Shown: piece after piece, positions 52,250-60,930 of the stretch
Layout of the letters: the number at the start of each line of letters is the position of its first letter
Numbering within the stretch: the stretch's first letter is position 1
Assembly (NCBI GenBank): GCA_003508835.1
Contig: PUFA01000182.1
Span: 434,001-498,000, forward strand
Length of the DNA stretch: 64,000 nucleotides
DNA from: Eonycteris spelaea
Taxonomy: Eukaryota > Chordata > Mammalia > Chiroptera > Pteropodidae
Direction of reading: 5' to 3'
Made by a program: the position numbers and the translations under genes
The notes under the pieces: model-generated
Databases searched by the model: none
The model's input: only the letters and a program-made list of their open reading frames with translations
What the model was told of the DNA's origin: nothing

Positions 52250-52789
52250 GAGTGCTTGCAGTGTCCAGCTGGGGCTGAGCTGGGGCGGGGCTGGAGTGGG
52301 GCTGGAGTGGGGCTGTGCCGGGACTGAGGCTGGGTCCGAGATGGGCTGCGCTGGGCTGGGGTGGGGCAGGGGCTGAAGCTGGAGCTGGGGCTGGGAGGCT
52401 GCTGAGTGGGAGGCACCTGAGCAACCTGTTCTGAGTTCTTGTAGCCCAGGGGCAGCACTGAGAATGTCAGCATGGCTGCTCTGAGGTTCGTCCCAGCCTA
52501 GCTCAGGTCTATTGCCTTAATTTCCAGCATTTAGTGTGTCCACCCCAAAGATGTCCATCTAGAGACTTATTCAGGGGCTTCTGATGAAATACTGATGCCC
52601 AGGTAAATTTGAATTTCAGATACGCAGGGAAGGATCTTTTAGTGGCTCTGTCCCTGCATTCCTCCAGCAGGCCCAGCCACATGCGCAGGGTCTGGATGCA
52701 AGGTGAATACATGTGCTCCCCGCCCCTCGTTATCAGATCTGAAAGTGGTGATTAGGGGAGCCCACAGCGTGCTTTTGGTTAATGGCCTG
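52250..52789 (-). repeat. Block C of locus duplication, unit 1
   Basis: Paralogous to 62246-62755 at about 80-85%. Both share TTTAGTGTG, CACCCCAAAGATGTCCATCT, TTTTAGTGGCTCTGTCCCTG and CTCCAGCAGGC. It joins the NRTN block directly, whereas in unit 2 about 1 kb (61215-62245) lies between. Confidence 0.85.
52265..52405 (+). repeat. GGGCTGGAG-type minisatellite
   Basis: Degenerate 10-15 bp units (GCTGGGGCGGGGCTGGAGTG and similar). The shorter, diverged counterpart is at 62265-62345. Confidence 0.7.
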
Positions 52790-53248
52790 GCACCTAGAAC
52801 AGGACACCATGGGTCACCGGAAGCCAGGTTGAGGGCTGGACTGAGCTTTGCTGCAGCTAGAGGTATACTTCCTTCTCCCTGGTGTCCCGTCAAACACACC
52901 CTGGGAGACTGGCTGAGCTCAGTCCTAAACCTCTCGGTTCCTGTTCGCCCCACACACTGCCCCCAGGTAAGGCTCAAGGGGTAAAGATATCAGATGTCCC
53001 CTGGGAAGAATCTCCTGGCCATACCACGGGGGTCTTCCTGGGTCCAGGATGGAGCAAGTTGGAATGGGGTGTCGGACATCCTGGTTGATTTGCCAAACCA
53101 GGAGAAATGGAAGGTCTGTCTTGCCGAGTTCTGAATTAGGAACCCACTGCACCCTGCCCCCACATGTGCTCTAGACCCTTATTATTCCCAAGTTCAAGTT
53201 TCCTATACCCCTGCCCAGTGGGGAAGATGACTTAGGAGGCAGTGGGGC
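52790..53248 (+). repeat. Block A' of locus duplication (unit 2 start)
   Basis: Counterpart of 48820-49275. It follows block C directly, so the C/A' border near 52790 is the tandem duplication junction. Confidence 0.85.
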
Positions 53249-53754
53249 TTTTGTTTTGCTTTTTGGGTTTTCTTTCCTGATCTTTGTGGTGTCCCGGCTC
53301 TGTAGTATCTTCCAGTCCTTTTCTAGAAGCAAATGTTTGGGGTTCAACTTGGGTGGGATCTCCGCACTGGCCTCCCACCACACCCCTCCCATTCTGTGTT
53401 CCTCAAGGTCACTACCAAGGGCTTCTGTCTCCTAGGAGGGGCTGCCATACACCCCAGGGCCTCTACTAAAGAGGAGAAACTACATTCATTTGAATGACAT
53501 TTGTATGTGCACAGCCCAAAAGCCTGACCGTACAAAATGGCTGATGGTCAGAGTTTAGCCTTCTCCCCCTTCCTGCCTCCAGCTGTCTCCCTGAAGGCCT
53601 GTTTTTTGGGTCTCTTTCCAGAAACGTTGGTGTGAACATGTAAGTCCATATTCTGCTCCCAGTTGATCACACAGGGCCACCTGCCCAGCCCCCGCTAGGC
53701 CCTTGGAGGTGTGTGCCCACTCTGCCCAACGGGAGGAGCCCGCCAGCCTCCGAC

Positions 53755-54560
53755 ACTAGGTTTTGAAACAGCTTCTTTGGGATATAACCCACATCCTGTA
53801 CGGTCCACCCATTTAAAGCGTACAGTTCAGGAGTTCTTGCCAGGTTACGTCACTTTTTAAAATGTGGTCAAATATCTGTGACATAAACTTTGCCGTTTTA
53901 ACCCTTTTTAAGTGTGCAGTCCAGTGGCTCAAGTACATTCACAGCTGTGCTGTCTGTTTCCAAAACTGTTCATTGCCCCAGGCAGAAGCACTCTGCTCAG
54001 TAAGCAAGAACCCCACGTTCTCCTTTCAGCCCTCCCAAGCCCCTGGTAACCTGTGATCTACTTCCTGTCCCTGTGAATTTGCCCGTTCCGGATAATCATG
54101 CAGTATTTGTCCTTCTGTGTCAGCTACTTCACCGAGCATCACATCCTCAGGGTTCACCTGTGTTGTAGGGTGTCAGCATCTCCTTCCTTTTTCTGGCTGA
54201 ATACTATTCCATCATCTGACTGGACCACATTGTGTTTATCCATCATCTGTCGATGGACAGTTGGGGCGTTAGCAGCTTTGGGCCATTGGGAACACTGCTG
54301 CTGTGAGCACAGGTGTGCACATGTCTGGTCCAGTCCCTGCTCCCATCCCGCTGGGCGAATCCCTAGGAGTGGGACTGCTGCGTGGTGTGGGCGTTCAGGG
54401 GTTGGCCATGCTATTTTCTGCCACACATGTAGTTTTCGATTTTCTAGCAGCCATTTTGAAAAGAATAGAAAGATTCCAGTAAAATTAGTGTTCGTGACAC
54501 ATTTTATTTCACCCCACGCATCCAAAGCATTATCTCCATGTGTAACCAACATAGAAGGTT
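53755..54560 (+). mobile_element. LINE-1 3' region
   Basis: TTTGGGATATAACCCACATC, TTTAAAGCGTACAGTTCAGG, TCATCTGTCGATGGACAGTT, GGGCGAATCCCTAGGAGTGG and the following order fit an L1M 3' region in sense orientation. Confidence 0.8.
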
Positions 54561-55929
54561 ATCAATGAGATGTTTTCCATTCTTGCTTGTGCACGAAGTC
54601 GTGGCGATGCAGAGTGCCTTCCATGTTTTACGCACATCCCTGTTTGGATGCGAAATTATCCACGTCTGCAGTGAAATGGGTTTCTCCTCAAGCGGTAGAG
54701 CTGCCCTCCATAAAAAAATGCTTTGTTTCGGTCAGCTTTTATGCACATTTGAGATGTGACATTTGCACTTCAGTTCCCCTGTCGTATTAGCCATGTGACG
54801 AGCGACAGTAGCGGCACGTGGCCGGGGCTCCCATGTCGGACCGCAGAGATTTAGCCTCAACCACAAGTGCGCCGCTCAACCCCGGGGCACGCTCTGAGGG
54901 TCGGTGCATTGAAATTACAGTCCTCGCTCAGTCTCTGCTTAGGCATTCTGCAGCCACACACGGCACCCCATAGAGATGCCATCGAGCATGTGGATGCACA
55001 ACATGTTCCCAGTAGCCACATTTTTGAAAATGTAAGACACAGGTAAACAATTTGAATAACATACTTTCTTTAACTCGGTAGGTCCAGGCTAGTGTTATTT
55101 CAATGTGTGATCGATGTAGAAATCACTGACATTTTACATTCCCCTTTTCACCCTGAATCCTGGGGCTCCTGGCAGCACAGCCAATGCGGACACTCAGTTT
55201 TCCTCAGAGACACTGGATCTGGACTTAGACTCCACAAAACGCACAGAGCAAGCAGCAGACATGAGCACCCACGCTGGCCCAAGTGTGCGCAGACATTCCC
55301 CAGTCCCTGAGTTGAGAAGTGGCCGTTGTTTGGGTTCGTTTTCGTTTCGAAGCTGTTTCTGACTTATCGGAGAGGGTTCCAGTTTTGATATTAAATGAGC
55401 ATCACCAAGTCCGCTCCTTGGACACAACAGCCACACCGCAAGGGCTCAGTAGCTGAACTGGGCTGGCAGCCATGGATTGGGCTGGTGCAGACGTAGAAGC
55501 CTTCCCTGGTCGCAGAAAGTTCTATGGGACAGTGCTGCGCTGCTGACTGCTCTCCACCGGCCACATGGGGGAGAGTTAGCAGTCACGTTAGCAGGGAGAG
55601 TTGAGGTTCGGGATCCCCATGCTCTAGCTGTGTGTACTAAGGCAGGAGGCACACACGTGTCTGGGCCTTAGTTTTCTCATCTGCGAAATGGGCTGCTCCG
55701 GGGCGGCAGGAATCGGAGCGGGGCAGAGCCAAGGTCACAGATTGCTGCTCAGTGGTGTGGTCTGGGGTCTGGGAGGACTATGTGGTCGCCTGTGGGGACA
55801 GGAAGGACCGGGAATGCAGAGAAATCACCCAGGCCTCAGAATACCCAGGATCACCCAGCACAGAGCCCGAGCAGCTGTCTTTGAGCACTTAGTGAGCAGG
55901 AGCCCCCAAGAAATGTAAAATCAAGTTCA

Positions 55930-56110
55930 CACTGGCACCCCTGAGCACTTCCTTTGCTCCCCCTGCAAACAGGCCAGGCTCTCTCAGCTCTAGGCCTTTG
56001 CACTGCCTGTTTTTTCTGCCAGGAACACCCTCCCCCTGACTCGTGCTGTCCCTGGTGAGCTCCTACACTGCCCTCAAAGCCCAGTCCCACTGTACCCTTC
56101 TCAGCGAAGC
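55930..56110 (-). mobile_element. L2 LINE fragment
   Basis: CTAGGCCTTTGCACTGCCTG, TTCTGCCAGGAACACCCTCC and CTCAAAGCCCAGTCCCACTG resemble a reversed L2 3' end. Confidence 0.55.
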
Positions 56111-56536
56111 GACTTATGCCTCAACTGCAAGGCACTGGGAGCCCCTGGAACCCACTCTGTGTTCTCCCCAGACTGGGGAAGGGTCTGGGGATGTTGGGAA
56201 AGGGCAGGGTCAAGGTGGGACCCTGGAGCTATTGTGCCTCTTCCACCTCCCTTGGGCACCCTTCCCGAGGCCGTGCCTCCCGGCTGGGAGGAAGTGGGCT
56301 CTGGGTCAGGCTGTTTCGGCTAGAATTCCAGCAGTACCGCTCCCTCATGTCCCCATGTCCTCGCTCTGAGTGCCCTGGCTTCGGTGCTCTCCTCTGTAAC
56401 ATAGGGATCATGACCGTGCCACCTGTGGACTCATGAATATTAACTTTGCTGAGCCACGTGTGCCCCCAGGCGTGAGTTACCACATTTGTAATCAGTGCTG
56501 CTGTCTCCACTTTCCCTCCTCCAGCTGCTCTCACCC

Positions 56537-57679
56537 ATGGATCCACTCGGCTGGACCAAGACACGATGTCCCTGGCGCCATTATCTCCCCGGGCTGTTGT
56601 TGCAGCTGCTTTTGGCCCTGTGCTTCTTCTCCTACCTGCGTGTGTCCCACGACGAGGCCCCTAAGTCGGAGGCCACCGCAGTGGACCCTCCCACCACGGC
56701 TCCCAGTGGGTGCGCTGGGTGGGTGTCCTCTGGGGAGGCCCCCTGCCAGACCACCACGGGGCACCCCGCACGCTCGCCCCTGCTTCTCCTGCTGTGGACA
56801 TGGCCATTTAACACCCCTGTGGCTCTGTCTCGCTGCTCAGAGCTGTGGCCTGGCATGGCCGACTGCCAGCTGACCGCCAACCGCAGCGTGTACCCTCAGG
56901 CAGACGCAGTTCTCGTGCATCACCGGGAGGTCAGCTATCGGCCAGAGGAGCTGCTCCCGCCATCCCCGAGGCCGCCGGGCCAGCGCTGGGTCTGGTTCAA
57001 CATGGAATCGCCCGTCCACTGCCCTCAGCTGAAAGCCCTGGATGGACACTTCAACCTCACCATGTCCTACCGCAGAGACTCAGACATCTTCACGCCGTAT
57101 GGCTGGCTCGAGCCGTGGCCAGGCCCTCCGGCCAGTGCCCCAGTCAACCTCTCAGCCAAGACCCAGCTGGTGGCCTGGGTGGTGTCCAACTGGAGGCACG
57201 ACTCGGAGCGGGTGCGCTACTACCAGAGGCTCCGCACGCATCTCCACATAGACGTGTACGGCCGCTTCCACCAGCCGCTCCCCCACGCGCTCATGGCCGA
57301 GCGGCTGTCCCAGTACAAGTTTTATCTGGCTTTCGAGAACTCCTTGCACCCCGACTACATCACGGAGAAGCTGTGGAAGAATGCCCTGCAGGCCTGGGCC
57401 GTGCCCGTGGTGCTGGGCCCCGGGCGCAGGAACTATGAACAGTTCCTGCCACCCGACGCCTTCATCCACGTCGAAGACTTCCAGAGCCCCAAGGAGCTGG
57501 CCCAGTACCTGCTGGCACTGGACAGGGACCACGCCCGCTACCTGACTTACTTCCGCTGGCGGGAAACACTGCGGCCTCGATCCTTTAGCTGGGCCCTCAT
57601 GTTCTGCAAGGCCTGCCGGCGACTGCAGGAGGAAGCCCGGTACCAGACGGTGCCCAGCATCGCCTCTTGGTTCACGTGA
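56537..57679 (+). CDS. Alpha-1,3-fucosyltransferase of FUT3/FUT5/FUT6 family (380 aa)
   Basis: Golgi type II membrane enzyme of family GT10 that transfers fucose from GDP-fucose to GlcNAc in N-acetyllactosamine chains, making Lewis-x type antigens. Single coding exon. A CTCCTCCAG acceptor at 56524 lies 12 bases before the ATG ([10 protein letters not shown]), which fixes the start and rules out any earlier in-frame codon. Short cytosolic tail, membrane anchor about residues 16-34 ([15 protein letters not shown]), stem to about 80, then the catalytic domain with [26 protein letters not shown] and the donor-site block [20 protein letters not shown] at 261-280. N-glycosylation sites NRS (115), NLT (173), NLS (204). 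The acceptor-preference residue after HH is Arg130 (HHREV). Arg here is associated with type 2 chains, Trp in human FUT3 with type 1. At 380 aa it is longer than human FUT3 (361), owing to the stem. As a probable single copy it is co-orthologous to the primate trio, so I give no number. Confidence 0.95.
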   Translation: MDPLGWTKTRCPWRHYLPGLLLQLLLALCFFSYLRVSHDEAPKSEATAVDPPTTAPSGCAGWVSSGEAPCQTTTGHPARSPLLLLLWTWPFNTPVALSRCSELWPGMADCQLTANRSVYPQADAVLVHHREVSYRPEELLPPSPRPPGQRWVWFNMESPVHCPQLKALDGHFNLTMSYRRDSDIFTPYGWLEPWPGPPASAPVNLSAKTQLVAWVVSNWRHDSERVRYYQRLRTHLHIDVYGRFHQPLPHALMAERLSQYKFYLAFENSLHPDYITEKLWKNALQAWAVPVVLGPGRRNYEQFLPPDAFIHVEDFQSPKELAQYLLALDRDHARYLTYFRWRETLRPRSFSWALMFCKACRRLQEEARYQTVPSIASWFT

Positions 57680-57724
57680 GCCGGCAGCCTGGGGTCTCGC
57701 CTGCCAGCTAGCTCTGCGTCCAGG

Positions 57725-57895
57725 AGCCTCACCTGCTGGGGACCCTGGTTGCTAGAGAGCTCACTGACCTGGGCCTTCATCTCCTGGGCACCTTCGCTGC
57801 CAGGAATCTGGACTCCGTGGCCTCACCTGCCAGGGGCCTCACTTGCTGGGAGATCTCAGCCAGCGGGGACCTCACCCACCAAGAACACACCCCTC
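57725..57895 (+). repeat. Degenerate CCTCACCTGCTGGG repeats in FUT 3'UTR
   Basis: About six imperfect 20-25 bp units after the stop, with the core CCTCACCTGCTGGGGAC, GGCCTCACCTGCCAGGG, GCCTCACTTGCTGGGAG and similar. No AATAAA was found downstream before 58255. Confidence 0.6.
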
Positions 57896-58641
57896 GGGAA
57901 CTGGCCTCGGGGTCCGCCACACGGGCAACGGTTCTGCTGGGTTCATTTGCGATGGGGGTTGCTGGTGTAGCTGTGCTTGGGGCAGGCAGGAAGGAATAAG
58001 GCCCCACTTCCGAACTGGGGGTGCTGTGACAAAGACTGATGTGTCCTCCCTGACCCCAGAACAGCAGTTCGCATTCCAGATGACTCTGCTCATCTGGCGA
58101 TCTCTGGGGACACATGCGGCTGTCACGACTGGGTGTAGGCTGACAGCTTTGAGTCGGCGGGGTCAGGGATGCGTCTCAACAGCCTGCAGTGCCCAGGACA
58201 CCCCCAAACCCCAGTGCCAGCAGGTGGAAGACCCCTCAAGGTCAAGCCCCTCAGGCAGAGCAGTAGGGCAAGGTTCTGAAGGGCTGCAGAGTGGGGTCCA
58301 GAGGTCTTGGGGTCGTTGTGGGGCAGGGCTGGCACAAGGGGACCACCTACACAGCATAGAGAGAGAGGAAGGGGAGGCACCGCCCGGAAGGAGGACGAGG
58401 GGGCAGCGCTGAGTGTCTGTGACAGGTCATGTGGGGCATGGAGTCGTCAGCATGTGTGTGTGTGGACGTGTGACAATGGGAGATCCAGTGTTGTGTTTTT
58501 TCAGATGACCAGTGACTTTTCGGGTGCCCTTGAGTGTGCAGTTCCAGTGTGAAGGACGCATGAGCGTGTGAGCTGCGGGCTGTGGGTTTGCATGTGATGC
58601 TGTCTGCTAAGCTCCATGTGGGTGGCAGTCTCTGTGCCGTG

Positions 58642-58674
58642 TGCGTGTGTGTGTGTGTGTGTGCGTGTGTGTAG
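58642..58674 (+). repeat. (GT)n microsatellite, unit 2
   Basis: Slightly longer than the unit 1 counterpart, the kind of difference expected from slippage after a very recent copy event. Confidence 0.85.
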
Positions 58675-60341
58675 TGCGTGCTGCTGAGAACCCCAGCCCC
58701 GGGGGCCTGTGGGGACAGCTCTGTTTACACTTCAGTCCTTTGGTGGGCTAAGCCGGAGCCCTGTGGTTGGGATGTAAAATCTGGGGAAGGCCTCGCGGGT
58801 TTACACAGACACACACCCACACAGTCTCACACAAAAGCATGTGCATGTGCACACTCATAGACACGCACTCACAGAAATGGACACACACGGACACACACTC
58901 CGACGCAGCCACACATCAGGGGCCCTAAACCCAGGCTCCAAGGCCAATTTTCCCACCATGGGTCCTGGGCCCAGTAACTTCCCTCTTAGAGGTTTCACCT
59001 AAGATGGGGAAACTGAGGCTCGGCTTCCGCCATGTCTGGAAACTGTTCTCTGGGCCCCAGCCAACCTGAGTCAGCCCAAACAGTGGAGGCCTCCACCACC
59101 CTCCATCTCAGAGTCAGAATACTGTAGGGGTAGGAGGGGGACCCAAGCCAGCCTTGGTCCTGAAACTGCCTTCCAAACAGAGCACCCACGGGCTGGGGCC
59201 CGTTCTCAGGGGTCCCAGGAAGTCCCGCCTCTTGGCTGCCTTGAGTTACTCTAGCTGCAACCTGGGGCCTGGGGAGCAAGGAGCTGCGGGATGGCCCTGC
59301 CTGGCTAGGTGATTCTGCGGGGGCACCTTCTGATCGAGCCCTCCAGCTCTCGATGAGGGTCGGCTCTGGAAGGATGTGGTGGTTAGAGCGTGCTCCTGGA
59401 CTCAGTTGTGTGGGAAAGGGGAGGAGGCCGGTCCAGGGCAACAGTGAAGGAGGGAAGCGGATGCTCCCTTGGCAGCTTCTAGACCGCGGGCCAGGACGCG
59501 GGTTGGGGGTGTACATGCCCTCTGGTCTTTCTTTCGGGTGCCAGCCCTGGGCTCGAAGCCCCCGCCCACTTCCCCGCCCCTCCTCAGACCGCGGGACCAG
59601 CCCATTCCTCCCTGGGCTCTGGGTTCTCAGCGGCCCACACCGTCCTGGGCCTGCCAAGCATCAAGGTGTCACCGCGAGCGAATCTAAACACTGCGCAGAA
59701 TTTTCCATCCCCCATGGTGGCTTGTCATAAATCGTTCGTAGTGCTCCCGCCAGGGCTGTAAGCTCACTCCTGCCCCCGGACCTAAACCCCTGGGGACGGG
59801 CTCTGCCTGGCAGGCGCCAGTTCCGGGCTGGAGGGGGCTGGCGCCCGGACCTGTCCCCTCAGGGTGTGGGCAGCGCGCATGTATTTTTAGCTAGTGAAAG
59901 GAGATAGCGGCCCAGCGTTCACTCGGGTGGGGGCTGAGCCAGCCTGGAGACGCCCGTGGGGTGAGGGTCAGGGCCCACCTGGCCCTCAGTCTCCTCCTCT
60001 GCAGTGTGACCCCAACTTCCTTTCCTGCCTCAGTTCTCACACTTCTCTCCCCCGAAGCACAGGTTGCGTGGAGGGGGGACAGGGCCCTGCACGGAGGTGA
60101 GGATGGGCAGTGCCCCCATTCACCCCACTTTCGTTTCGGCACCCCGGAAGCGGGACCCTCGTTGCACCACTTTCCTTTTCCCCAAAGCGCGCGGGGTGTC
60201 CCGCCATCCCGCAGGCGGAACCCGCACGCGTGCATGCCGCCTTTCCCGCTGCAGACGGCGCCACGTCGCCACCCGCCCTCGCGCCCCGCGACAGATGGAC
60301 AGCCCGGGGCGCAGAACCACGAGCGGATCGACGTTCCACAC

Positions 60342-60347
60342 TTTATT
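60342..60347 (-). terminator. NRTN: NRTN polyadenylation signal
   Basis: AATAAA on the minus strand in GGAAATAAAGTGTGG, 164 bases past the stop codon; a short 3'UTR. Confidence 0.85.
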
Positions 60348-60505
60348 TCCGTACAGTTATCGCGAGAGCGCCGAAGCCTCGCCGGCGCGTCTCGCGCAAG
60401 GACAGTCTGTCAGGGCGTGCCAGGCAGGACGGTGAGTGTCGTCGGGCGGGGCTTTTGCGGGCAGGGAGGGAATGGCCGCCGTCTGGCCGGCCCTGTGAGG
60501 TAGGG

Positions 60506-60930
60506 TCACACACAGGCGCACTCGCGCGCCGACAGCTCGTGCACCGTGTGGTAGCGGCTGTGCGAGTCCAGGAAGGACACTTCGTCCTCGTAGGCTGTCG
60601 GGCGGCAACAGGGCTGCGCGCGCACCCGCTCTCGCCGCACGCGCCGCCGCTGGCGCAGGCGCCGCAGGCCCAGGTCGTAGACACGTGCGGCCGCCTCGCA
60701 CGCGCCTGCGCAGTAGCGGAACAGCACCGTCTCGTCCGACGCGTAGCCCAGGCCCAGCTCGCTCACGCGCACCTCGAGCTCGCGCAGCCCGCACGGCCGC
60801 GTCCCCGACCGCGCACGCGCGCGCCGCCGCCGTGGCCCTGCCCGCCGGCGCGGGCCCGGGGACCGCCCGGCCCAGGGCGTCAGGTCGCGCAGATCCACCG
60901 CGTCCGGGGCGCCCTGCAGCAGGGCACGGT
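60506..60930 (-). CDS. NRTN: NRTN coding exon 2 (prodomain end and mature ligand)
   Basis: CTCGCAG acceptor, stop TGA at 60508-60506. Very CpG-rich. Identical in coding sequence to 51529-51953. Confidence 0.95.

Larger units (their letters stand above)
53249..56524 (+). other. FUT upstream region
   Basis: 3.3 kb present only in unit 2. It holds a LINE-1 3' fragment (53755-54560) and an L2-like fragment (55930-56110). I cannot identify the non-coding leader exon(s) of FUT, which must exist given the acceptor at 56524. Confidence 0.55.

Noticed and set aside
51085..52278. Plus-strand open frame of 397 codons over the NRTN exon
   Set aside because: It is antisense to the intact NRTN terminal exon. 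GC-rich antisense DNA rarely meets stop codons; the product is Arg/Pro/Ala-rich with no domain, and it breaks in the sister copy at a small indel.
52790..56500. A second NRTN signal-peptide exon for the distal copy
   Set aside because: No minus-strand sequence resembling MQRWKAAALAS was found. The duplicated unit ends at 62755, before exon 1, so none is expected.
56495..56536. In-frame upstream extension of FUT ([14 protein letters not shown])
   Set aside because: Its first codon is GTG, and it lies upstream of the splice acceptor at 56524, so it is intronic. MDPLG at 56537 matches the family start.
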